A stretch of DNA of 64,000 nt from Harmonia axyridis (lineage: Eukaryota > Arthropoda > Insecta > Coleoptera > Coccinellidae), in the NCBI RefSeq assembly GCF_914767665.1, contig NC_059501.1, forward strand, positions 4,466,501 through 4,530,500. The letters run 5' to 3'. Under the pieces are notes generated by a model, which worked only from the letters and a program-made list of their open reading frames with translations, did no database searches and was not told the DNA's origin. This document shows, piece after piece, positions 46,799 through 57,774 of the stretch; position 1 is the stretch's first letter, and every line of letters begins with the position of its first letter. The translations under genes were made by a program, and so were the position numbers.

Positions 46799-47710
46799 GG
46801 GATTCATCAAGCCAAGTAGCTCGGCATTTTGACCAACTAATTGACTTGAAAATCAAGCTCGTGAAAAATTGCATACTTGAGCTTGACTTGACTTGGTTTT
46901 AGATATGTATTGCTTGACTTGATATCAAGCTACTTGAGCTTGATACGCACGCGCGCACGGCAAATATTTATGCAATCTCGTGCGCGCTTAGACTGAATAA
47001 GGGGATTCCTCGAGCGCCGAGAGACTGAAGCATTCGCCAGTGTGACTATATTAGTAGTTTTCTCACATTTCTATGAAATCTATTGGTAGATTTTGGTAGT
47101 TTCAGAAATATCTTTCCAAACTTTGCCTAAATAGCCAAGGATTTTTTCATCATCGCCAGCATCTTCAGCTCCTGTTGAAAGAAAATTTTCCAGAGCTGAT
47201 CTTACAGTTACAAAAACCCTCAATAGGTTAGGCGACAAATCAATAAGATGCCTCATGTATATTAGATCCTGGATGGAAAATTTTAAAATCAAACAAAGCC
47301 TGGAAGTATCAAAATATTAAGAAACTTCAATTTTTTTTATTTTTCATTTCTATGATTTATAGTGATTTAATTTGTGTTTCTATTCAAAAAATATTGATAT
47401 TTTCGGTTCTTTAATACAATAAGTTCAATAAATTAATTTTTGCAAGGTTCCTCCTCATTTCATCATTTTTTCATTGATGTGACAGTACACAATACAACTG
47501 CTAAAAATCAAGTAGCTTTATATGATTCAAGTATTTGATAAATAAATACTTGACTTGACTTGAGATTGAAAAACTACTACTTGACTTGAGATTGAAAAAC
47601 TACTACTTGACTTGAGATTGAAAAACTACTACTTGACATACGCTTGACTTGAAATCAAATCGAGCTCAAGCCAAGTAGCTTGAAAATCAAGCTAAGCCGT
47701 GAATCCCTAT
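46799..47710 (+). mobile_element. CTTGA-rich repeat, full-length-looking copy
   Basis: Termini TAGGGATTCATCAAGCC and, inverted, TAGGGATTCACGGCTTAG. Both subterminal zones are crowded with TCAAG/CTTGA words, including three 26-base direct repeats at 47553-47632 (ACTTGACTTGAGATTGAAAA type). The middle reads on the minus strand as LRVFVTVRSALENFLSTGAE, DDEKILGYLGKVWKDI, which is shared with other copies and may be a fragment of the parent transposase. Short TIRs plus repeated subterminal motifs fit a hAT-like nonautonomous element. Diverged relatives lie at 61611-62975. Confidence 0.7.
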
Positions 47711-47882
47711 AGTTACCATCTTCGACCAGTTTCGAATTAGCTCAATTAGAAAAAAAAGCGACGTGAAAGATGAGCATTTGGCTTCAATTCTAGCACGAGT
47801 TGCCTTACGTAAAATTTTCCACGTAGTCGAATGATAAAGGCCAACAAGTTGAGAACGTTGACTTGATTTTCGAAACGTTTCC

Positions 47883-48090
47883 TATGGTGGCGCTGACGTA
47901 GTCTTTCTGTCAATGTTGTTTCGAGGTTAAATCAACAGTGAACTACTTTTGACAGAACAAATGACAATTTTCAAATGATTGGTTGATTCTTTTTATAGCG
48001 CCACTTTAAGGATGAAAAGATAAAAGGGACTCATGTCGAGCCGAGTCGCCAGAATTATATTATGCTCACCAATCAGTGAACACACCAATA
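47883..48090 (+). mobile_element. Half copy of the 50512 foldback
   Basis: GGTGGCGCTGACGTAGTC, TTTCTGTCAATG, TGAGGTTAAATCAACA-like, TTTTGACAGAAC and ATAGCGCCACTTTAAGGA parallel the left arm of 50512-50911. Confidence 0.7.
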
Positions 48091-48755
48091 TTTCAGACAT
48101 CTAAACAAAAACCATCAAACTTGTCATGCAACTGGAAAACATGCATTAGATAAATTGTTAGTTTCAAAAAACTTTCATTATTGTAAACCACACCATCAAA
48201 AACCATTATAGGTCCCATTGATGGTCCTGTTGACCTGCAGATTCTGCTGTATGTTTAAATCCTTTGCTTCCATCTTCTTTTCTCAATAAAGATCGACAAT
48301 TTACACATTCCCTTTTTTCATCAACGATCTATCCTCTCGAAATCTGTTCCCATCCACTACTTCCCCCACCACCACTTATAGGTGACAGGTCTCCCGCTTT
48401 ATGTTGGCAGCAGTGAGACGACTCCTTTGGAGCAAATTGTCCGGCAGGTCTCTCTCTCTATAGATCGACTCTGAAAACTCCGGCTGGTCACATTCGATTT
48501 GGGATCGGGGGTTTTGACGGTGAAATTGAATTATTATAAACGTCAGTAGTATTAACAATATAGATGACGGACGTGAGTTTACCCCTCGTGTCCCGTCACA
48601 TAACGGACACGTCAAAACCACATAAGGTCCGCTGTGTGGATGGTAATTGGAACAGAATCGGACCACTCTCCTACGGTGGTGGCTTCTTGATGGAGGGATG
48701 AATTTTTTGGAGGCTTATCGTGGTGTGCGTCGATTAGCAAATAGAATGTAACCAT
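48091..48755. promoter_or_regulatory. GC-richer segment, regulatory candidate
   Basis: 48280-48720 is GC-richer, has no transposon features, and includes GACGGACGTGAGTTTACCCC and CATAACGGACACGTC. The minus-strand frame 48666-48376 has no recognised domain. Confidence 0.25.
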
Positions 48756-49819
48756 AGAGTAATAAACATAGATAGAGGGAGTATACGCCATTTTTACATG
48801 TCTCCAACATGGTTAGATTACGTTGTCGGTTTGTGATATATTTTCAAATCCACAATTTTACTATATCCATAATGAATGTATATTATATTGAATGACTTAT
48901 ATTTATTTGAGTGATTTCCTATTAAATATGCAAATTTGAATATTTGGAATCCGATATTTTTCCTAATTGTCGAATTTATAATGAGCAGAATATAAATATA
49001 CAGGGTGGCCATTTGAAAACGAAACAGACGAGATTACAGACGAAATAAAGTTTTTCGATAGAAATGCTCGGACAGGTCGATTTCTGTTTCGAGGGGGACA
49101 ACTTAAGATGTAGGTTACGGACGCATAGCGCTTCAACCCTTGCTGCTACAACCCCCACCCCCAATTTTTGAATAGGGAAGATGGGGTGAGTGATACCTCA
49201 ATTTAAAGGTATTTTTATACTGATTTCAGCACAGTAATTGTTTTTTCATTTTATGCATTAGTTCTCGAAATATTCATGCGTTAGTTAGTTAGGAAGGAAG
49301 CCACAGTCATGGTTGTTTTGAAGCTCAAAATGTCGATTTTTCACAAAACACTACAAGTGCCATGAAAACACTACTTCATTTTCAAATACTTAGTTAAGAA
49401 TATTTCGAGAACTAATGCATAAAATGAAAAAACAATTACTGTGCTGAAATCAGTATAAAAATACCTTTCAAATGAGGTATCACTCACCCCATCTTCCCTA
49501 TTCAAAATTTGGGGGTGAGGGTTGTAGTAGCAAGGGTCGAAACAGAAATCGACCTGTCCCAGCATTTCTATCGAAAAACTTTATTTCGTCTGTAATCTCG
49601 TCTGTTTCGTTTTCAAATGGCCACCCTGTATATTGAGTTAATATGGAACGAAGAAGTGCGTTTTTTGTGTAGAAATTCGCGAATTGAGTGAAATATCGTA
49701 TCACTGACATGTTTTCATTTCCGCGCGCTTCATGCTAAATTTGATATTTCATGTTGGAGACAAAATTTGCTTACTCAAAATTACTGCTTTATGCTTCCTC
49801 TATCTATGTATATTACTCT
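48756..49819 (+). mobile_element. 556-bp TIR repeat interrupted by a foldback
   Basis: 48756-48998 and 49629-49819 are the left and right parts of one copy (AGAGTAATAAACATAGAT... and ...TCTATGTATATTACTCT). They are separated by the 628-bp foldback at 49001-49628. The middle part present in 36960-37070 is missing. Confidence 0.8.
49001..49628. mobile_element. Foldback element, 628 bp
   Basis: Flanked by TA, with termini CAGGGTGGCCATTTGAAAAC and its mirror. Arms of about 280 bases mirror each other, with a 50-base extra segment in the left arm at about 49095-49145. Shared mirrored phrases include ATGCATTAGTTCTCGAAATA and AGATGGGGTGAGTGATAC. No coding sequence. Confidence 0.88.
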
Positions 49820-49984
49820 GAGCATGTAAGAATTAACTTGTAACGGGTGTTTTTCCAGCTTCGATGGTTGTTGTTAAGATGTCTTAAACACTGGTGTGCT
49901 GACTTAATCTCGAAAAACCTTAATATTAAAGTGTTCACTTCTGAAAAGACCAGCCTTCTTGTATTTTGATGGTATTGATACCTT

Positions 49985-50445
49985 TTATCAAATGAATAAT
50001 GTATTGGGTATAAAGTCACTTAAGGATCTTATTAGCTTTCGGTCATTTATATGGCCATCTTCAGAGCAAATTAATCTGAACCTAACAATGACAAATTATG
50101 CAGAACCATAACAATGAGAGTCACCTTTAAATAAAACTTCCTAGTCATACAATTAAAATCTCAAAAATGTCAAAAATGGTAAAATTCACAATTCAGTTAT
50201 GTTTCTTAATTGAATTGTGAATTTTACCATTTTTGACATTTTTGAGATTTTAATTGTATGACTAGGAAGTTTTATCAAAAGGTGACTCTCATTGTTATGG
50301 TTCTGCATAATTTGTCATTGTTAGGTTCAGATTAATTTGCCCTGAAGATGGCCATGTAAATGACCGAAAGCTAGGCCAAATTTAATAAAGAACTTAATAT
50401 GATCCTTAAGTGAGTTTATACCCAATACATTATTCATTTGATCTT
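49985..50445. mobile_element. Near-perfect 460-bp palindrome with ribozyme-like cores
   Basis: The two arms of about 220 bases differ at only a handful of positions, and the loop near 50205-50215 is 14 bases. Each arm contains CTGAAGATGGCCAT, a short loop, ATGACCGAAAGC, so one hammerhead-like core lies on each strand (minus 50064-50037, plus 50342-50369). It is probably a head-to-head fusion of two retroelement remnants. Confidence 0.85.
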
Positions 50446-50511
50446 GTTACAAAGTCGATAATTCTTTTCTTGCAATTGATACCTTTTAGCTTGATTCCGC
50501 ATTATTTCTTA

Positions 50512-50911
50512 TGGCGGCGTTCACGTCGTCTTTCTGTCAATGTCGTGTTTGAGGTTAAATCAACAATTATCAACGACTTTTGACAGAACGAATGATAATT
50601 TTGAAATGATGCTGTTGATTGGTCAGTTCTTTGTATAGCGCCACCCTAAGCAAGAAGAGGAAAAAGGGGCTCATGTCATCTAAGATGTCTAAAATACTGG
50701 TGCGTTCACTGATTAGTTTTTGATCAAGATAATTCTGGCGACTCAGCTCGGTATGGGTCCCTTTTCTCTTTTCCTCCTCGAGGTGGCTCTATACAAAGAA
50801 TTAACCAATCAACGGCATCAATTCAAAATTTTCTTTCGTTCTGTCAAAAGTATAGTTTATTGTTGATTTAACCTCAATATGACATTGACAGGAACACGAT
50901 GTGAGCGCCAC
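50512..50911. mobile_element. Foldback element, about 400 bp
   Basis: Left end TGGCGGCGTTCACGTC and right end GATGTGAGCGCCA. Mirrored arms carry TGTCAATGTCGTG, TTGAGGTTAAATCAACAAT and TTTTGACAGAACGAA. The loop is around 50700. No open frame. Confidence 0.8.
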
Positions 50912-50946
50912 TTTATCATGCATTTAGATAAAATGAAAATTAGAAA

Positions 50947-51441
50947 TTATAGAACGATCAATTCAGGGAATGAGCGCTCAAAAATTTCAGATATTTGTGC
51001 GAGTAAATATGAAGTAATTTCAGTATCCATAGCTTGTTTTGGGAAAAAAAAAGTTATATTGCCGCACTCTGTACTATCAAGACCTCCGGGAACCATCTCA
51101 GAGGACATGAAATACCCATAATCAAACTCCAAACCACTCATCTTAGCAAGATAATAAAAGTTACAAACTTCCTGACTCCGTCGAACAATTATTGAAAGAT
51201 CTAGAGCAGAAAGATCACGAAGACATCCTGAAACAAAACCCCAGGAATTTTCGAACAAAAACCCGAGTGTCGAATAGCCCAATCGCCAATAAGAACAAAG
51301 GAGCACAGACCAGAGATATTTAGATTGAGTAATTAGAAGCCAGAGGTTAAAAAGTATTATTAGGAGTAATGAAATCCAAAATTGCGGTATTGGACCCTCA
51401 TTGATGGCGAGTTTAAACTTTTTTCCGCCATTGTCGAACAC
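50947..51441 (-). other. Open frame of unknown nature (164 codons)
   Basis: Uninterrupted minus-strand frame with a hydrophobic segment (WISLLLIILFNLWLLIT). No family is recognised. The plus strand of the same region also shows long protein-like pieces with stops, so this may be the shadow of a decayed retroelement. I do not believe it is a host gene. Confidence 0.2.
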
Positions 51442-51479
51442 TCGTTGTGCTAAATTAGGAGATTTACGATCTGCGATTA

Positions 51480-51740
51480 TCTACACACACTTGTTTGATG
51501 GCAGTCAGGATGTTTCGCCTCGTGCACAGAACTGTACTCAAGGAAATTTTTTTTCGAGGTTATTGTGGTTGTGATTTTCGTGTTTGAGGCTTACTTCATA
51601 CTCAACCTCTATAACTACATTCTTGACTGTTGAAGGCTAGGCATACAGAATATGACTATTATCTTTCACTCTTCTAATAAAATGTGGTTTCCTTAACGAA
51701 ATTGACGACAATAAATATTTTCTTCTATTGGTGCCTCTTC
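51480..51740. other. Intergenic stretch
   Basis: Nothing recognised. Confidence 0.35.
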
Positions 51741-51749
51741 TATTAAAAA

Positions 51750-52200
51750 TGCTTAGTCTCTAGTCTCTTATATTCTTCATACAGAAGTGTTCTCTCTTTC
51801 CTGGTCTTCGTTTTCCTTCTATTTATTTTCCCTTATGGTCAAATGGAGCCTTTGATACTGTTTGTGTACTTTTAATGATGTTGAATATCTATCTAGCATT
51901 TCCTCATTCAATACTTTATATGTCCAAGAACTTTTGATCATTATGTAAAAGACCAACATTTCAAATTCTTCGATTCTCCTCAGAGTTTCCAACTTGAGTG
52001 TCCAGGCTTTAATCTCATATTGAATAACGGAGTACATATAGCATATAACCATTCAATAAGGTAGTATCGTGTACAAGGATGCGTTACTTAAAAGTTCTTC
52101 ATTAGCTCAAATGCTATTCTAGCATACTTTATTCTTGATTTTATTTCGATGTCTGAGTTTAGACTGTCCGTTATCTAGCATCTAGAATAACAATAAAATG
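51750..52200 (-). pseudogene. LINE reverse-transcriptase relic
   Basis: The minus-strand frame 52052-51819 reads YSVIQYEIKAWTLKLETLRR, IEEFEMLVFYIMIKSSW and NEEML, the ..YG.E.WTL..L.RLE.FEM.. C-terminal signature of non-LTR reverse transcriptases. No complete domain remains. Confidence 0.7.
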
Positions 52201-52685
52201 TGCTAGAGTTACTAGGAGAGTAGCATATTCTTACCGATATCCAAATACTCTTTGGATCTTGCAGTAAATTTATTGTAGTGATCTCTTCCTAGAAGATTTC
52301 GCTAAGGCATTTTCTCTTCTGGTTTTCCCCTTCTCTTGAAACTGTTTCTCATACGAAGATTCGTCACAGTCGTCGCATGTGCAGAAAAATTTCAAAGAGG
52401 AATGTGAACGGGGCATCATACATTTCAACGTAAGATACAAAAACAAATATAAAACCTTAATAAGAAATCTGTTTCCCCGTATAGGTCTAGTTATTGATGC
52501 ATAAGATGACATATTTAACTTCAAGGGCTTTTTCCTCATCCAAACTAAATCTTATCGATCTTTCGTTTTCATCAAAAGTGGACGAGCATATATTTTAATT
52601 AAATTTGAAAATAAACAAGAAGAGAACCAGCAAATAGTAATAAATATTATAGTTTCCATTATATTGATTTGCAGTTAGCGACCCA
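52200..52685. other. Intergenic stretch
   Basis: No confident feature; it may be flanking debris of the LINE relics. Confidence 0.3.
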
Positions 52686-52689
52686 TTCT

Positions 52690-53370
52690 AAAAAAAATCT
52701 GAAACTGAATGGATAGCTTGGAAACCGCCATGAAATTTATAAATTGGACAAGTATTCACCAAGTGGTCAATGGTTTCTTCTACTCCACACTCACATAGTG
52801 GGCTATCAATAGAATGCTATTTGAAGAGCATACTATTACAACGACCATAACCAGTCCTAAGTTGATTCAAAATACACCAAAGGACCAACGATAAGATATA
52901 AGATTGTTGAAGACATTATACAAGAACTCCATTCCGAACGTCAAATTTCCTTGTCGCTTTCTTAGGTTGAAGGAAGGTATTAATCCATAAAGGTTTACGT
53001 GACTTTAATCTAGCAGTTCTAGATTCTGGGAGGTAAGAAACAATTGGAAATAAGTTCGGGTAGAAATGAAATTTATCCCAAGATTTCTTGACTGCAACCT
53101 GTCTACGAATATAAGGCGGAACTATATGTAATAGCACCGGTAACCAAGGTATAAGTGTAGATCTCATAGTTCCACTAATAATTCTCATAGAAAAATTAAG
53201 CTGGGCATCAATTTTATGAACATGAGCACTATTGAACTAAACAGAACAACAGTATTCAGCAGCAGAAAAAACCAAGGACAAGGCTGCCGTACGAAGAGTG
53301 CTGGCATCAGCACCCGATGAATATCCTGCTAATTTTTGAAGGATATATTCCTCGATCTTAGTGCTGTGAT
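52690..53370 (-). pseudogene. Non-LTR retrotransposon ORF2 3' end, decayed
   Basis: Minus-strand pieces in order: KIEEYILQKLAGYSSGADAS, TLRTAALSLVFSAAEYC, then NFSMRIISGTMRSTLIPWLP (frame 53188-52916), RTARLKSRKPLW, and finally SPLCECGVEETIDHLVNTCP, a CxC..H..C knuckle typical of the very end of insect non-LTR ORF2 proteins. Several stops and frameshifts. The element type (jockey or CR1-like) is inferred from the pattern only. Confidence 0.7.
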
Positions 53371-53379
53371 TCATCCCCA

Positions 53380-53860
53380 CAACACCTCCCACTCTCTCTG
53401 GTCTCGACTACCAAAAAATCCCTTCAAATCTTCCTCCCCCCTCCTAGGACGTCCCTGGCCGGCATAACGGACACCGGCAAACAGTAGCCAACCTGGTTAT
53501 TTCCACGATATATGGTAGCACATTTAACGACGGCGCGTTATTTGCAAATTACCCTAATAAAACGTCGGTGTAATTGTTGCACCGGTGCCCAAATGATGCC
53601 CTCTTTACCTTGCGCGGCCGGTAGTAAAATTTCGCTCCCATTCATGGCTCTTCTGAACGAGGCTGAAGGTGTCGTAACCACCGGTTTTACATGGACGGAC
53701 GCGCATATCGGGCCACGGTAATGAATAGGAAATATCCACGATGCAGTTGGAGGCCTTGCCGCCGAGCGGATTTATCTGCGGGCGTTATGGGGCAGTATAA
53801 GTAGGTTTTACGGGGTTTTAAGTTGATAAGTTCATTTTGTTATAGAGGAGCTAACAGTGG
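53380..53860. promoter_or_regulatory. GC-rich conserved-looking noncoding block
   Basis: Sharply GC-richer than its flanks, without transposon or coding signature (the 69-residue frame 53512-53721 has no motif). It contains GGTTATTTCCACG, CGGTGTAATTGTTGC and GCGTTATTTGCAAATTACC. Such blocks around developmental regulators are often enhancers; here this is inference only. Confidence 0.35.
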
Positions 53861-53959
53861 CGGTCGTCGATGAGAGACGCGCAATGAGTTTGGTAAATTA
53901 CATGTTGGTTTATATATGTTAGACACGATTCGCTCACTAAGTTACGGGCCCAGCCGTTG

Positions 53960-54133
53960 AAACATTTATTTCTTGAAAATTCGATTTTATTCTTCAATAT
54001 GGTTACCGTCAAGTTTGGCGTATGTACTCCAACGCTTCTCTAACTTTTCTATACCTTTTTTGTCGAAATATTCGACTTTGCTTTCGACATAGACTTCAAC
54101 CTCGGCAATCAAGAGTGCCGCCAGGATGTTTTG
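53960..54133 (-). pseudogene. Mariner transposase C-terminal scrap
   Basis: The minus-strand frame from 54223 ends AEVEVYVESKVEYFDKKGIE, KLEKRWSTY, LDGNHIEE, the usual mariner transposase C-terminus. The DDE domain is absent. Confidence 0.65.
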
Positions 54134-54235
54134 GGGGTGAGGGGCTGAACATCGAACTATTGATTTGATTAGATGACGGCTGGATGTCGTTGTATAAAAA
54201 AGTTCTAGCCATTTTTGGGTCAATTATAATTTATA

Positions 54236-55620
54236 CTAACTGACAAAGAAACTGGAAGGAGCTGAAAGAAACATAGAAGGAGCTGTTTAAATTCAAATTT
54301 TTTTCGGTAAAACATAGATAGTATAGCCAGGAGTAAATGATTGAATTTGGAGAAAAAAAATCATGAAGGTTTTTTCATGTAAACAATTTTCGTAACTTAA
54401 ATATTGTAGTCGTTTCTTGCAGCTGTTCGAGGCAATCCAAAGTCGATGTAAAGTTGTTTTTAAAATGTGAATTTATCGCAAGCTGAGTGAATTTGAAAGA
54501 GGTCGAATTATTGGTCCACGAAAGGCGGGGTTGTCATTTTGATAAATCGCTGACCGTACCAACAGAAATCCAACTACTGTTATGACATATTGTCAAGCGT
54601 GGTTTGATAATGCCCAAAATCGAAGAAGAGCAGGCTCTGGACGTCGAAGGGGCACAAATTAAAATCAAGAACGACGTCTAAGACTTATGGCCATTAGCGA
54701 CCGATTTGCGACAAATCGATCTTTGGCTGATGAGTGGTTAGGTGAACAAGGCCATCCTGTAACTGTCCGAGCGGTTTACCGCCGGATGAGGTCTTTTGGA
54801 CTGCAGCATTATCAACCCCATCTTCTGTTACTTCTGATAGTTGAGCATCGCCGGCAACGATTACAGTGGTGCTGAAAACGTCAACATTGGAATGTGGAAT
54901 GGCATCACGTCATCTTTTCTGATGAATCTCAATTCTCCTTGGGTGCACATGATGACCGAAGACGGGTAAGATGACGTCGGGGAGAAAGACGTGAACCTCA
55001 GTTTAATGTTGAGCGTCATGTAAACCGGACAGTGGGCGTTATATAATGAGGTGCTATTGCACATGCAAGTATGTCACCTTTAGTCTTTATTCGAGGTAAC
55101 ATGATAGCGCTGCGTTACCTTTAAGAAATAGTGGAGTCATATGTTCTCCCTTACCTTAACCGGCTCGAGAATCCAATATTTCAGCAAGATAATGCCCGAC
55201 CTCATGTTGCCAGAGTTAGCTTAAACTTTTTCGAAGCGACTCATGTGAATCTTTTGCCATGGCCGCCCAGATCCCCCGATCTTTCCCATGGAGCATATTT
55301 GGGACATCATGGGTAGAAGGCTTAGAAATTTACGCCAGCCCCCACGGACTTTGGCGCTCTGAAAAATGAAGTACAGGTAGCTTGGGATAGTATCCCTCAA
55401 GAAGAAATAGACCATCTTATTGCATCAATGCCGAGACGTGTTGGGGAGTGTATAAGTAATCGCGGTAGACAAACACAGTATTAACAAATTTATTAAAAAA
55501 AATTGTAAACCCTTCTTTTTTCTCCAAATTCAATAATTTACTCCTTTCTATACTATCTATGTTTCACCGAAAAAAATTTAAAATTTAACAGCTCCTTCTG
55601 GATGTTTCTTTTTCAGTTGG
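54236..55620 (+). pseudogene. Tc1-like element with broken DD34E transposase
   Basis: A 1385-bp element between TA dinucleotides with long inverted terminal repeats (about 120 bases: CTAACTGACAAAGAAAC; AAAACATAGATAGTATAG; the mirror ends at 55620). The plus strand encodes LSEFERGRIIG (HTH), an NRRRAGSGRRRGTN-type linker, VIFSDESQFSL (first Asp), FQQDNARPHVARVSLNFFEA (second Asp), and, after a frameshift near 55282-55290, MEHIWDIMGRRL with the Glu, 34 residues from the second Asp once the shift is allowed for. Stops also occur near 54540 and 54876. It is dead. Confidence 0.9.
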
Positions 55621-56834
55621 TATATTTTTATTACGTTGAATAGAAATCCAGGAGAGAGTAGTGACCAACCTGGGTGGTTAAAAGAATTATGAGAATACAT
55701 CATTCTCGTTTCATACAAAATACTAATCCGAAATTCAGATGATCTAGAACGAAAACACCTACGTGTACCTCCCTTTCCTCAAATCGATGTTGGAAGGAAA
55801 ATTGAATTTGAAAATGACCTATCTTTTGATGATTAGATATCTACAATATTGAAACTATCGTTGCTAATAATGTTTGTAAATTACACATTCATTTCAAACG
55901 GTAATTCAACATTATTCTCAAGTTTACAAATGTTTCAACAATTTTTCCTGCCTTCCTTTAGTCTAATTCTAAATTAATCCAACCTTTTCTGTTCCTACAC
56001 ATGTAAGAAAGCGATACCGCTCCCTCTGAACAATACCGATAGTCATAATGAACCTCATGACATAATTGATAGCCAGAAATTATCCATTTTTGATTGACAC
56101 AAAGGTTCTCAATCACCCCGTGGCGGGCCCTACACCTTATTTATCACAGAACACAATGCGAACTCGTATTACAGGTATAGATATCCATCTTTCTCTGGCC
56201 GGTCACTACATAAGACTCAGCCACCTGTTCAATTAAAGTGATTGATATTGAAGGTGCCACGAGCAATAAGGGTCATCGTGAGGAACTGTACCTCATTACG
56301 GCCTCTTTTTCTTCTGCTCCCCAGAAAATCCACTGCTAAATGACCCTTATAAATCAGGAGGTTTTCTTTTGTTCTATATACGGACGTCGAATGGTGGTAG
56401 AACAACGATTGTTTCTCTTATATATCGATGTTATTGTTTTGGCGTGACGTTCTTTGTGTTTTGACCGATAAAGCTATCAACTGCTGGTGATGGCATGGTG
56501 GAAGAAGGATGTCTGGAGGTGAGGGATGCTGTGTATGTGTGGCTATTGAAGCAGGGTCGTATCAGAGAATTCTGTTGGTGGTATTCGAAAGGTTCGTTTG
56601 GGATTTACCGGTGTATATTCGAATATTAGTGGGTGATACCTATGATTAATAACACAGGGGAATAGCTGTTTTGGTGTCGAGGTTTTTGAGCTGATTCTGT
56701 ATCAATTTGATATCCTGAATCCAAATAACGTATTCATTTTTACCTAGGAAGTCAAATTTTCCAGATATACAATTCCAGAGAAATATAAGTTAACATTATT
56801 TTAACTCAAATCTGAAATGTAGTAGACAAAAGTA
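55621..56834. promoter_or_regulatory. Intergenic stretch with GC-richer regulatory candidate
   Basis: 56080-56560 is GC-richer, lacks repeats and coding frames, and is a possible regulatory block. 56655-56830 is related to 42765-42960 and therefore repeat-derived. Confidence 0.3.
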
Positions 56835-57774
56835 AAGGGTGTTTTTTTTAGAGCTATAGAACTTTAAATTGCAATAAAACAACGATGGAATATTCGATTG
56901 ACATGAATTTCATTTATCCGCAAGATAATTTTGTGGCATTACATTTTAAATATAATTTCTGGCATATGACCACCACGGCTGGCTCGGATGTAGTCCAATC
57001 TGGACGTCCAATTTTCGATGACTTTTTCCAACATTTGAGGCCGTATATCGGCAATTACACGGCGAATGTTGTCTTCCAAATGGTCAAGAGTTTGTGGCTC
57101 ATCCGCATTGACCAATGACTTTACATAGCCCCACAGAAAGTAGTCTAGCGGTGTTAAATCACAAGATCTTGGAGGCCAATTCACAGGTCCAAAACGTGAA
57201 ATTAGGCGGTCACCAAACGTGTCTTTCAATAAATCGATTGTGGCACGAGCTGTGTGACATGTTGCGCCGTCTTGTTGGAACCACAGCTCGTGGACATCAT
57301 GGTTGTTCAATTCAGGAATGAAAAAGTTAGTAATCATGGCTCTATACCTATCACCATTGACTGTAACGTTCTGGCCATCATCATTTTTGAAGAAGTACGG
57401 ACCAATGATTCCGCCAGCCCATAAAGTGCACCAAACACTCAGTTTTTCTGGATGTAACGGTGTTTCGACATACACTTGAGGATTAGCTTCATTCCAAATG
57501 CGGCAGTTTTGTTTGTTGACGTAGCCATTCAACCAGAAGTGCGCTTCATCGCTAAACAAAATAAAATGGACGTAATGCGCGATACGTTTTCCGCACAGAA
57601 CCTTTATTTTCGAAATAAAATTGCACTATTTGCAAGCGTTGTTCAGGCGTGAGTCTATTCATGATGAACTGCCAAACCAAACTGAGAATAAATCACTTGA
57701 CAGCTGTTAAATCGGTCGTCATCTTGAACAGTAATGCCAACTTAAAGTTATATACCTCGAAAAAAAACACCGGT
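56835..57774 (-). pseudogene. DD41D element, copy F, nonautonomous
   Basis: A 940-bp element flanked by TA, with termini AAGGGTGTTTTTTTTAGAGC and the mirrored partner ending near 57774. The DDE domain is fully open on the minus strand (57559-56939, 206 residues): FSDEAHFWLNGYVNKQNC, QQDGATCHTARATIDLL, LTPLDYFLWGYVKSLV and the end GGHMPEIIFKM. Second and third Asp are 41 residues apart. The HTH region is deleted as in copies B and D: upstream codons for LTPEQRLQ and NTYRALRPFY lie in another frame. It is the best-preserved copy, but without a DNA-binding domain it should not be autonomous. Confidence 0.9.

Noticed and set aside
47553..47632. Three 26-base direct repeats resembling a CRISPR array
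   Set aside because: The repeats are contiguous without spacers and belong to the subterminal zone of a eukaryotic transposon-like repeat.
50947..51441. 164-codon minus-strand frame as a membrane protein gene
   Set aside because: A single hydrophobic segment, no family, no splice or promoter context, and it lies among LINE debris; kept only as an unknown open frame.
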